From NCBI GenBank assembly GCA_011009095.1, contig VTPC01091275.1, positions 111,314 through 175,313 of the forward strand: 64,000 nt of DNA, given 5' to 3'. Below the pieces are notes generated by a model. It was not told the origin of the DNA. It worked only from the letters and a program-made list of their open reading frames with translations, and searched no databases. Each line of letters opens with the position of its first letter. Within the stretch, counting starts at the first letter, position 1. Of the stretch, positions 23,170-33,914 are shown piece after piece. The DNA is from Ignelater luminosus. Its lineage: Eukaryota; Arthropoda; Insecta; Coleoptera; Elateridae. Both the position numbers and the translations under genes were made by a program.

Positions 23170-24640
23170 GTTTGGTTCTGACGTGACTTGCATAATAAGA
23201 TCCAACCCCGCAAAGATTTAACTGATATTTTTCCGTTACAAAGTCTCCCTAAAGTCAACTGTATAAAGTAGCTCAGCACAGTCGACAATCGTCTGGAATT
23301 TTATAGTATTTGCCTTCAATTTTCTCTTGTGACTTTTTAGCTAGGTGTCACTATTTTCCAAAAGGTTTACTGCTTGCTTACGAAACTTACCTATCCACTA
23401 TTTGACTACAAAATCATCTTCTTAGTGACAGCCCTTCGAAGTCTGGTTGGACAGATCTAAACAAGCAAAACGACTCTTGTGAATGCCCGTCTTGAATTAC
23501 TACAGAAACGGCACGTGAAGAAAAAGAAAACGGAGAATTTCCAAGCCAGATTTTCAATCCAAGATTCTCTCTATCAAAACTTTATGCCATATTTTAACTA
23601 TTGAAAACGACACACAGAAATAGTTCGGTTGGTATATTCTGCAGCGTTTTGTTTTTCTTACTTTTTCTGCTCTTTGTCTATCGCTTCTATTCAGCCAGGA
23701 ATTTACCACTGGAGCCCCGTCAACTTCTGGTTAAACACGTAAACTATTCTCACCATTTTTCGTATCAACTTTCACCTAACTATCAAACTGAAGCCAAACT
23801 CTAGTTTCTGCAAAAATAGAACGTTTTAATACAATGATAACATAAGACTAACTCTAGAAGGGTTAGAGTTTTCATAGTTTTATAAAAAAATTCCTTGAGA
23901 TGCTTAGCATATTGAATCTAAGTAAAGGTGAATTGGAAAGAGTTCAGTGAGACAGTAAAGACAAATTGTGTTTTAAAGGCAGATAGTGAGTGCATTTAAT
24001 TGTTTGATCAGTAAGGCATAATTACTGGTCAATAGCACAGGAGAACGTAAACTGAGAGTTGAGACACTTCTTTAATACGCCTGGGAAAATCTTGAGCGAC
24101 AGAAACTGACAGAAAATTTGAAAGCAAAGAATAACAAATATCTGGAATTTTCGAGCTGGAGGAATTTAATGAGACGTCACTACTAGAAGATTTGGCTAAA
24201 CAACCAAGAGATTCTTCTTCACCTTACTAAATAAAAACGGAAGACCTCATGACGGAGTTTCATCTGGAACATGCGCACTGATTTTCAGCTACTGATAGAA
24301 TACTTTTTTGAGTTGTATAATTACGCACAAATACCAAACTACTATCAGTACATTTAAATGAGAAATTTTAAAGTAGCAACTAAGAGAACAAGAAACTCAA
24401 AAGAATATTATAGGGTAGAAGAAGGAAGGAAGGAAGATCTAAAATGTCAAAAGTCGATAGTAATTGAATTTTGAGAAAAGAAAATAGAAGACGGGATTGG
24501 GGTGTAATAATAAAATAAAAAATAAACCTTTCGACTATCCAGCTTTCAAAAGCTATAACTAAGTGCCTAAATGTTCAAAATTTCGGTTACTGCTCGGTTC
24601 ATTAACCAAGTAAGAATATCTTAATAAACTATCAATACTT
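23170..24640. other. Intergenic stretch below GrD
   Basis: No gene or receptor 3' exon was recognised for GrD. A GGAA-rich run near 24420-24440 is the only low-complexity feature. Confidence 0.5.
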
Positions 24641-24642
24641 AC

Positions 24643-25125
24643 CGTTTTTGCTAAATCCTCCAGTTTCATCAAAATGTATACAACTCTAATCAAGGACATA
24701 CATAGTTGTGACTCCAAACTAGTAAACTCCGGCATATATTGACCATTTCCAGTAGTCAGTAATGCTACAACAACAAACATATTTAAAACCAGCATTGCGA
24801 TTCCTGTCAGTAACCAAAACAGTAAACCAGGGTTACAAAAACCATTGAGATTTCGTAAATCCCACATTCAGGAGGAATGCAATCTTCTGACTAGAATTAA
24901 AGAACGTAATAAATTGTTTCCGTTACGACTATTTTTGATAACCAATGACAGTTCCATTTTTAAATCATCTTGATATTTCCTGATTGCATATCTGAGAAGT
25001 TCACTTAATACAGGAAATATTAATATGAGTATTGAATCTACATAAAAACAAAGAAACGTGGTCACTCTATGTAAGTAGGTCCATTTTGGAACGCTTACAG
25101 TTATTGTATAAGTTCCATAAATAAT
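24643..25125 (-). pseudogene. Gustatory receptor GrD fragment
   Basis: The minus strand reads IIYGTYTITVSVPKWTYLHR, then FYVDSILILIFPVLSELLRY, LLRSLILVRRLHSS, a TGA stop at 24868-24870, and MWDLRNLNGFCNPGLLFWLL through to a GTAAGT donor after 24643. It is collinear with GrC over the second half of the long exon, including the same phase-0 donor. The upstream half is missing because the Copia element starts at 25126. One stop plus truncation makes this a clear pseudogene. Confidence 0.85.
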
Positions 25126-28100
25126 TGTTAGGGTTTGAAATACTTTATCTTTATTAATACTTTAATGTAATCATAATACCTACCGTTGTTGTTGGTGGTA
25201 TGTGAGACACTATGTAGATGAGAATGACTTGAAGAAAGTGACATGTAAGATGGCGATAATCTTTGTTATTAAATTAAGTTAATTAAACAAAATCCAAGAA
25301 GCTTTTTATTTCTTATGGGCCCAGAGCAAGTCCACTGCGATATAAATTAAAACGTACTGAAATTGTTGGAGTTCTTTATTGAACTTAAATTGTAGAAGAT
25401 GAATACAACATCGACACCTTCAAGTTTCTTACCTGTCGATAAACTGATTGGTAGAGATAACTACGATGATTGGAAATTCGCTATGAAGGCGTATTTGCAG
25501 CTGGATGATCTCTGGAGTGTTGTGGAAACCGGGGACAAAGTGGACCCTGTACAAGATAGAAAAGCTCTGTCGAAGATCATTCTCTCCATCGACAAGTTGA
25601 ATTACTCTCATATTAAAAACGCCAAAACAGCAAACGAGGCATGGAGTTCCTTGGAAAGAGTATTTGAAGATTCTGGACTAACAAGAAAGGTGGGCCTGCT
25701 GCGAACGTTGGTAACAACAAGACTGGATAATTGTAAGAATGTAGAGAATTATTGTGACACAATTATATCTACATCTAATAAGCTGAATGAGATGGGTTTT
25801 TCTGTAAATGAAGAGTGGGTGGGGAACTTTACTGCTTGCAGGATTGCCCGATGAATATAAACCGATGATTATGGGTCTTGAAAGTTCTGGAGTTAAAATA
25901 ACAGGGGACAGTATAAAAGTTAAATTATTACAAGATATGAAATCATCAGCAACGGGTAAATCAAGCAGTGAAGACTCAGCCCTATATGCAAAATCAAATG
26001 TTAAAGTATTTAATAAGAAAGTACCTCGTTGTTATAATTGTAATGGTTTAGGTCATTACCATTCAAATTGTAAAAATAAGAAAAATAAGGTAAATGATAA
26101 TAAGTCTAGGGTTAATAATAGGGCCTTTTTAGCATGTTCATTTAGTAAAAAACTTAATGACAATGCATGGTACCTTGATTCTTGTGCTTCTACTCATTTA
26201 ACGAAAAACAAGGAAAATTTAGTTAATGATCTATTAGAGAAAAATGTTACTATAAAAACAGCTAACAATAGTAGTATAAATACAGAAGCGGTAGGTAACG
26301 TTTTATTAAAACTTAATGTAAATGGCAAATCAGAAGATATCGAAGCCAAAGATGTGTTATATGCACCTAATGCTGCTCTTAATTTGTTATCTGTAAATAA
26401 GATAACTCAAAATGGGTATACAGCATCTTTTAACAAATCGGGTGCTAAAATAGTGGACACAAATAACAAGATTGTGGCCACAGGTAAACCAAACAATGGA
26501 ATTTATAAATTAAATACCTTTGATTGTATAAAACAAAATATGGTTTGCTCAGTTAAGGATAATGGATTATTGTGGCACCGCAGATTAGGTCACATGAATA
26601 GAAAAATTATGAAATTAGTTTCAAGAATGACAAATGGAATAGATTTGGTTCAAACTTCAGATGATCCATGTATCATATGCATGGAGGGCAAAGAAACAAG
26701 GCTACCCTTTAAATCTAGTAAAAATAGAGCAAAAAATGTCTTAGATCTTGTGCACACAGACTTGTGCGGTCCGATGGAAGAACCGTCCATTGGTGGAAGT
26801 CGCTATCTTTTTAGTTGAATTGATGATCATTCAAGGAAGATATTTGTTTATTTTATTTCAAAGAAATCACAAGTTCTGGAAGTTTTTATGCAGTTTAAGA
26901 AAATGGTTGAAGTTCAGACTGGAAGAAAAATTAAAGTTTTAAGATCTGATAATGGAACTGAATATGTAAATAGGGCATTTAAATGTTTCCTAAATGAATC
27001 TGCGATTCAACATCAAACAACTGTAAGGTATACTCCTGAGCAAAATGGCGTCTGTGAACGCGCTAACAGGACAATAGTAGAGAAAGCTCGTTGTTTACTA
27101 TTCGATGCTGGTCTAGATAAGAAATATTGGGCAGAAGCCGTAAATACAGCGGTTTATCTCTTAAATAGATCACCAACTTCAACTTTAAAAATGAAAACAC
27201 CTTTTGAAGTTTGGAATGGTCGCAACCCAAATTTATCTCACCTTAAGGTTTTTGGAAGTGAAGTAATGGTTCAAATACCTAAACAGACAAGAAAGAAGTG
27301 GGATCCAAAATCTAGAAAGCTTTTGTTTATAGGCTATAGTGGTAATATAAAAGGTTATAAATGTATTGATCCAGAAACAAAAGAAATAATCTTTAGCAGA
27401 GATGCAATTTTTCTAGAGAATAATAAAAGCCATATGAAAGAAAATGATAACACAAATTATTCAGATGGTAAAACATATACTTGGTTTCAAATCGATGAGT
27501 TAGTCGAGCAAGACCAGTCAGATAAGCATGTTGCAGAAGATGTAACTAGTGAGGAGGAGCAAGATCTTACAGAAATTGAAACTGTTGAAGATCAAGAAGT
27601 ACAGCAGCATACAGAAGAAAAAGAAGAAAATGTTAGGACAAAGAGAGGAAGACAAATCCAACTTCCTAAACGTTTAGAATATTATGAAGTTTATTCTGTT
27701 TATTTTCACAGTGAAGAAAATGATCCTGAAACTTTTGAAGAAGCACTTCATGACAAATTATGGCAAACAGCAATTACAAATGAGCCGAATTCATTAATTT
27801 CATTAAATACGTGGACTATAACTGATTCGCCTGAAAACGAGAAAGTCATAGATCTTAAATGGCTGTTCCGTACCAAATCAGATGGTACGAAGGAAGCACG
27901 ATTGGTAGCTCGGGGCTTTCAGCAAAAAGAAGAAAGTTTCTTTCGCACAATCTATGCACCAGTAGCTCGATTGTCAACTATAAGAGTATTTTTATCTCAT
28001 GCCACTCTAAATAATATGAAGGTAAGACAATTAGACATACCTTCTGCATTTTTACCTGGAGCAATAGATTCAGATGTATATGTAAAGTGTCCTAAAGGAC

Positions 28101-29394
28101 TTACGATTGAGAACAGTAAAGTCTTGAAGCTTAATAAAGCTTTGTATGGGTTACGTAAAAGTCCAAAAAATTGGAATAACAAACTAAATGAATTTCTGAT
28201 TAGCATTGGTTTTACAAGATCCCAGTATGATTTCTGTTTGTATTACAAAAATTCAGTTAAAATAGTAGTTTTTGTAGATGATCTTTTGATCACAGGAAGT
28301 GATAATGAGATAACTCAGGTGGTTCTTAAATTAAAAGAAGAATTTAAAGCCAGAGACATGGGTGAGGCTAAGAGTTTCCTCGGCATGGAAATTACTAGAA
28401 CTCAGACGACAATGACTATTACCCAAAAGGAATACATTAAAAAGATTCTCAAAGAGTTTAATATGTCAGAAGAAAAGGGGGCAAAGACTCCAATGGAGAT
28501 AGGTTTTCAATATGACGTCAACCAAGAAGTCATAGATGTACCTTACAGAAAACTAATAGGTTCATTAATGTACTTAGCTTGTACTAGCCGACCAGACATC
28601 ATGTACTCAGTGTCTCATTTGAGTCGTTATTTGGATAAACCCATACAACAAGTTTGGACAGCTGGAAAGGGTATCCTTAGATATCTCAGAGCAACTTCCG
28701 ACATAGGATTAAAGTTCTCTCGGGGAGAAAGCAAGTTAAATGGTTTCTCAGATGCCGATGATAAAAATGATAGGAAAAGTGTTAGTGGTGGAATTTTCTT
28801 CTATGGTGAAAATCCAGTTAGCTGGTACTCCAAGAAGCAAACATGTGTAGCTATGTCGACTGCAGAAGCAGAATATATAGCAAGAGCCACAGCCTCACAA
28901 GGGATGGTTAATCTAAGAGGTATCATTATTGAACTTGCAAACTTGCAGGAGCAACCTACACTAAATATGGATAATCTAAGTGCTATCTCGATGGCAGAAA
29001 ATTATGAAAAACTCGAAGAGAGGCAAACATATAGACATAAAACAACATTTCATTAAAGACTTGGATGAAAAAAAAATTATCTTTATCAGTTATGTTTGTT
29101 CTAATGATCTTGCCGATATAATGACAAAGTCATTAAGTTTTGACAAATTCTCTGTTCTTAGAAATAAGATTTGTATTGTTTAGTTTAATAACTTTTGAGC
29201 TTTTGTATTGAATGTTATGTTTGTAATATAAACTATTTCAAGGAGGAGTGTTAGGGTTTGAAATACTTTATCTTTTTTGTTAAGTATATTTGGAAAATGA
29301 TTTTCTTATGATTTCTATGTTTTTAATAAACAATTTATTTAAAAAATAGTTTCTTGGCATTTTAAGATTTATTTTATTTTGAATCTTAAATTGC
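25126..29394 (+). mobile_element. Ty1/Copia LTR retrotransposon inserted in GrD
   Basis: TGTTAGGGTTTGAAATACTT opens both the upstream LTR (25126) and the downstream one (29249). The primer-binding site TTATGGGCCCAG at 25313-25324 resembles the Drosophila copia site that pairs with an internal part of initiator Met tRNA. The polypurine tract AGGAGGAG (29241-29248) directly precedes the downstream LTR. The order Gag, protease, integrase, RT, RNase H is the Copia order. The two LTRs agree only over their first 27 bases, so LTR ends are uncertain; I place the 3' end at a TTGCA near 29394 as a guess. Confidence 0.85.
25399..29183 (+). pseudogene. Copia Gag-Pol, three lesions
   Basis: Translation starts at MNTTSTPSSFLPVDKLIGRD, a UBN2-type Gag. 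It is followed by a zinc knuckle (CYNCNGLGHYHSNC), a protease site WYLDSCASTHL (usually DSGA), and a GAG-pre-integrase domain (WHRRLGHMNRK). The integrase has Asp in HTDLCGP, Asp in RSDNGTEY and Glu in NGVCERANR. The reverse transcriptase has LDIPSAFL and VFVDDLLI, and RNase H ends with STAEAEYIA. Lesions: one extra G in the run 25821-25824 shifts the frame; TGA at 26816-26818 sits in the integrase core; one extra A in 29007-29011 shifts the RNase H tail. Most of the protein is otherwise well kept, so the insertion is old but not ancient. It cannot make a full polyprotein. Confidence 0.9.
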
Positions 29395-30460
29395 AAATAA
29401 CGTTGTAATGCATGCCGGGCAAAAAAAACAACAGACTTGTTCCACCGTTAGAGAAACCACCAGAAGTAGATATCCACAAACACTTCTCGTTGGGGTCATT
29501 TCCGGTTTGTCATAGTTAGCTACAGCTAGCATGTTTTGTCAAACTCAAGCATTAATCCAAAACTGCAGCAGTGCTTAGTCAGAATGTTAATAATTATTTT
29601 GATAGCTTTAAAGGCTAAAATATTAATTAGCCTTAAGAAAATAATCGGCAGCCTACTGACTAAACAAAGATATTACCCGATTTCACCATTCAAACAAGAA
29701 TTAATAGATGAAAAATCTGATCATGTTCAGTTCTTTTAGTCTCAAAAAAGATGGTAGCTATCGTTTCCGTGTTGCGCTCTGGTTTCCTCTTTTAACCTTC
29801 TCGAGTAAAAACTGGATTCACATTTTTGGTTCCGTTAACCAGAAAGCCGAAAACAAACTGTAATCTTTCACGGGTAATATTCTTTAGTTCTTCTTAGACC
29901 TCAGGCTAGCTCAAAACAAACACAGGTGGGACTACACCCTGTCACCAGAGACCTCTGGTGGTCCAATATTCGGCTTTATCCTGCATGAACCTTTTTTAAA
30001 AAGTTAAAGACAAATACTGGTCGAGTTATGCCCTTCCATTGGTGACCTACATTAGTCGACGGCATAAATTCTTACTAATAACCGTTGATAAGGCATTTGT
30101 GCAATTTACCGCTACTAAAAATGAAGATTTACATCGTTTCTGCAAGCAGGTAGAGACAAAAAAGTTCTATTAAGAAACAGATCGGAGATGCTCAAGACGA
30201 GAACTTTCTCATTAAGCAAACTAAATATAATACACAGCATTTCATGCTATTGGAAGCAGAATTGGAACAAAATTACGCAGTCTGGTCAAAGGTTAGAAAA
30301 ACTTGATCTAACATCATTTTTAGCTCTTGGGCAAGTTGACATAGGAAAGAAATTTTCGCAATAACCTTCATCAATTTACTCATGGATGCTACCGCATAAA
30401 GAACGGTATAGAGTTGGGATAAACATTTTGGTGCAATTTCTAAATAAGATAATTAAAATA
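29395..30460. other. Unassigned stretch downstream of Copia
   Basis: Moderate base composition and fragmented open frames suggest mobile-element remains, but I cannot assign a family. No continuation of GrD is seen on the minus strand here. Confidence 0.45.
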
Positions 30461-30672
30461 AATTTTCACTGAGCAACTTTTCAAACATTATGGCCTTAAA
30501 AGGACGACAATACAATCTAGAATAAAAGCACTTTTAAACGAAATAATATTGATGAACTTCGAAGACAACTGGTAGATTCTGGAAATGAAAGCAAGGAAGA
30601 AATGATTTTTTCTAACAAATACACATCGCGTCAGGTGTTTAATGTACATCAAGAAGCACAGTTATCAAAATA

Positions 30673-31977
30673 AAGGGTTTTCCAATAAGAGGTGTTATTT
30701 TGATATTCAAAGAAAAGTGCCATTTTTTAATATAAATGATCGGATGTTTATTTCATTATAAAGAGGAAGGTATGCCGTTAATAGTGGAAAATAACATCAG
30801 GCAAATGACCACCACGACCACGCTTACAGGACAATATCCTTTTCATGAAATTTTCCATAACCAAATCGCAAAGTGGCTGCCCTATGTCCTCGATAGCCTC
30901 ACGAATTCCATCTTTGAGGTCTTGAATCGACGCTGGGCTGTTGGCGTAGACCTTCTCTTTCACGTGGCCCCAAAGAAAGAAGTCGCAAGGTGTTAAATCA
31001 CAAGATCTCGGTGGCCAATTGTGATCACCTCTTCGAGAGATAACACGGTCCGGAAACTTTTTCCGTAAAAGATCAATGGTTTCGTTGCTTGTGTGGCACG
31101 TAGCGCCGTCTTGTTGAAAGTAAACGTTGTCCAGATCAATACCATCCAATTCCGGCCATAAAAAATCGTTAATCATCTCTCGATAGCGCAATCCAGTCAC
31201 CGTAACTGTTGCTCCAGCCTCATTTTCGAAAAAGTAAGGTCCAGTGACTCCGCCGGACCATAAACCGCACCAAACAGTCACACGTTGAGGATAGAGAGAC
31301 TTTTCAACAATAACTCTTGGATTCTCTGAGCCCCAGATCCGACAATTTTGCTTGTTGACGAAGCCACCGAGGTGGAAATGGGCCTCATCACTCAAGATGA
31401 TTTTTCGATGGAATTCTGGATCATTTTCATGCATTTCAACGACCCAATCAGCAAAGACACGACGTTGTTGATGATCGGCCGGCTTGAGTTCTTGTGTTAA
31501 CTGGACTTTATAAGCCTTAAGACCCAAATCTTTATGCAAAATACGGTGTAATGACGTTTGTGGAATGGCTAATTCCAAAGAACGACGAGGAATGGACAAA
31601 CCTGGGTTTTCTTTAACACTTTCGGCTACAACAGCAATATTCTCGGCTGTTCTTGAGCGACGTGCACGGGTTTTATTCTTCACATCACTAACTTGTCCCA
31701 AGAGCTCGAATTTTTTCACCAATTTCTGTATTGCGGTCCGACAAGGTGCTTCACGGTGACCCAAAAATGTTCGAGTTCTACGAACCGCCTCTGCCAAATT
31801 TTCACCATTTTTATAGTGAATTTTAATAATTTCAATGCGTTGTTGAAGCGTGTATCGTTCCATATTTATTAATGGCGTAGTTTCTACTTGTCAAATGTCA
31901 AAAAATGATAGCTTCAAAAGTGACATCTACCGAAATAGCGGGCTATTCAAAATAACACCTCTTATTGGAAAACCCTT
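30673..31977 (-). mobile_element. DD41D mariner-type transposon, structurally intact
   Basis: A 1305-base element has perfect 31-base inverted ends beginning AAGGGTTTTCCAATAAGAGG, flanked by a TA duplication (30671-30672 and 31978-31979). It is inserted in the coding part of the pogo-like pseudogene. Perfect ends plus an open gene make it the most recently active element in the window. Confidence 0.95.
30778..31863 (-). CDS. DD41D mariner transposase, intact
   Basis: A single open frame of 361 aa starts MERYTLQQRIEIIKIHYKNG. The N-terminal half holds two helix-turn-helix regions (EIIKIHYKNGENLAEAVRRT and SIPRRSLELAIPQTSLHRIL) joined by a basic linker (KTRARRSRT). The catalytic Asp residues lie in ILSDEAHFHLGG, YFQQDGATCHTS and DLTPCDFFLWG. 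I count 41 residues between the second and third Asp, which puts it in the DD41D group of Tc1/mariner (the group of rosa-type elements). Length and domain order are complete and no stop or frameshift is present. It is bounded by perfect inverted repeats. Expected role: nuclear cut-and-paste transposition into TA sites. Whether it is expressed cannot be judged. Confidence 0.93.
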   Translation of the reverse strand: MERYTLQQRIEIIKIHYKNGENLAEAVRRTRTFLGHREAPCRTAIQKLVKKFELLGQVSDVKNKTRARRSRTAENIAVVAESVKENPGLSIPRRSLELAIPQTSLHRILHKDLGLKAYKVQLTQELKPADHQQRRVFADWVVEMHENDPEFHRKIILSDEAHFHLGGFVNKQNCRIWGSENPRVIVEKSLYPQRVTVWCGLWSGGVTGPYFFENEAGATVTVTGLRYREMINDFLWPELDGIDLDNVYFQQDGATCHTSNETIDLLRKKFPDRVISRRGDHNWPPRSCDLTPCDFFLWGHVKEKVYANSPASIQDLKDGIREAIEDIGQPLCDLVMENFMKRILSCKRGRGGHLPDVIFHY

Positions 31978-32399
31978 TATATAAAAAAAATGTGCGAATA
32001 TGAACTATGGGCTTAATTACAGTCAGATAAGAACTTTAGCATATGAACATGCAAAATTGACAGTTGATTGTAAAATTCCTGAAAACTGGAAACAAAACAA
32101 AATGGTTGGTTAGTACATACTAAAATATTCGTCAAACGAATTCGGATTACATAATTTGGTTTATATGCCTTTTGCCCAAATTTCCCCGTGTACTTTTGCA
32201 CCACCTCTTCAGCAATAGCTTTTTCCTTACAAAGCTGCGATTTCTTTTAGGCATTGAATGGATTTGTTGCTTTATGGAAAAACACAAAGATCTTTTACTC
32301 CGGAAGCCTGAGTGCACGCGTTTAAGCCGATCCATCGCTTTTAACAAACCAGTCGTTGAAGATATCTTTAAAACATCTGGGAATGCAAAGCATAACCAC

Positions 32400-32733
32400 A
32401 ACGAATTCCGTTTTGTTACTTTTTTCAGACTTCGGCAGCCATTTTGACCATGTTCTCGAGGTGATATCAAAAAACTAAAAGTACACGTTTGTCTTATTTT
32501 TTTGATGTAAAATACGATTCTAAAGTAAAAAAGATTTTGAAAATTTTCAAATTTTTGGCGGCCATTTTGACTATGTTCCCGAAGAGTTATCAAAAAACGA
32601 AGATACCACGTTGTCTTTAGTTCTGAAGTCAAAATATCAAAATTTGACAAAAAATGCGGACCGACATACAGACAGACAGACGGACGGACAGACAGATTTC
32701 GCAAATTCAGTAACGACTCTTTCGGAATTCGTT
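32400..32733. mobile_element. Small inverted-repeat element (MITE-like) inside pogo A
   Basis: About 334 bases are bounded by AACGAATTCCGTTTTGTTACT and the inverse of AACGAATTCCG...CGTTACT. It splits the pogo-like coding sequence between VVEDIFKTSG and the DDE start. Inside are two imperfect copies of CGGCxGCCATTTTGACxATGTT about 120 bases apart and a GACA-rich microsatellite. There is no coding capacity; the long minus-strand open frame across it is chance. Confidence 0.7.
32663..32698. repeat. GACA/GACG microsatellite
   Basis: This is an imperfect run of ACAGACAGACAGACGGACGG type near the right end of the small inverted-repeat element. Confidence 0.8.
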
Positions 32734-33914
32734 AAAAATAAACTTCTGTAGTATAGAAATGCAGTTTTAAGCCGGAACACATATAAAACTTAGATGAAAC
32801 TGGTCTCACAACAGTTACTCCATCAACAAAAGTTGTAGCTATAAAGGGAAAGAAACAGGTCGGTCAAATAACATCGCAAGAAAGAGGAGAATTAGTAACA
32901 TTTGTGACAATCATCAGTGCTGCAGGTGCTGCTGTTCCGCCAGTTTTTGTTTATCCCTGACTACGAAATCCTGAAGAATATCTAGACGAGTCGTAACCAA
33001 ACTCTGCAGTTGTTTTTGGAAATAGCAAAGGTGGATGACAACAGAAATATTTCCGAAGGTTATCGAACATTTCATCAATCACGTAAAACCTTCCAAGGAC
33101 AAAAAATGCTTTTTTTACTCGGCAACCATAATTCTCATATCTCTGTTCAAACTATTCGACTGTGTAGAGAATCTGGTATTGTTTTACTCTCATTTCGCCG
33201 CATGCTGCATGCAGCCTTTAGATGTGGGTGTCTTTGGCCTCTTTAAGGGATACTTTTCGGCAGCTCAAAATGACTGGTTACTTTCGCACCCAGGAAAAGT
33301 TATTAACATTCGCCACATTGCTGCTTCAAAGGCATATCATAATGCCTTTACAATAAAAAACAATTGTAGATCATTCAAAGCAACAGGACTGTGGCCAGTG
33401 AATAGTCTGATATTTAGTGACACAGATTTTTAACCAAGTTCTGTCACTGATAAGTCATTAAATGAAGAAAACAACCCTGATGAAGTTTTAGATTCGCCTG
33501 TTCAAGAAACGTAAGGCCTTTTTCAAAAGCAACTTTTGAAGAGAGGAAACGTAAAAACAATCGGAAATCAAAATCTTTTATTTACACAGACTCACCTGAA
33601 TTTATTAACAGACAAAATACTGAGGTGGAAAGAGAAAGGAAAAAATCTGCCAGGGAGAAAAAAGGTCTTTAATTAAAGAAAACAAGAAACGGCGCCAAGA
33701 CTCTTCTTTCAGTGAGTCAATTGTAGATGTTGCTGTTAATAATTCTTTAGACGATGAAGAAAGCTGTCAGGAGGAAATTAACTTAATTTTTAAAGTTTTG
33801 GCAATCACGAACGATGAATTTATTTTAAAATATTTAAGAAAAAAGGCAACAGCAACATTTCAAACGCAGAAAGAAAAGATTCAGTGGCCATTTTGCCCTG
33901 TTCAAGCCAGTTTT

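Larger units (their letters stand above)
30468..33910 (+). pseudogene. Pogo-like transposase pseudogene A, split by nested insertions
   Basis: The pieces are collinear with a pogo/jerky-type transposase. First is a psq-like helix-turn-helix (TEQLFKHYGLKRTTIQSRIK, from 30468), then TSRQVFNVHQEAQLSK up to 30670. After the nested mariner comes MNYGLNYSQIRTLAYEHAKL (from about 31998), then IEWICCFMEKHKDLLLRKPE (from about 32250). After a second insertion comes the DDE start NLDETGLTTVTPSTK (from 32787), and CMQPLDVGVFGLFKGYF near 33205. A lysine-rich tail follows to about 33910. Stops and frameshifts are numerous. Family knowledge: CENP-B-related DDE transposases. The host element must predate both insertions. 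Confidence 0.85.

Noticed and set aside
32147-32704. Minus-strand 185-codon open frame
   Set aside because: It spans the MITE-like insertion and antisense pogo-like sequence; the composition is that of a chance frame with no domain.
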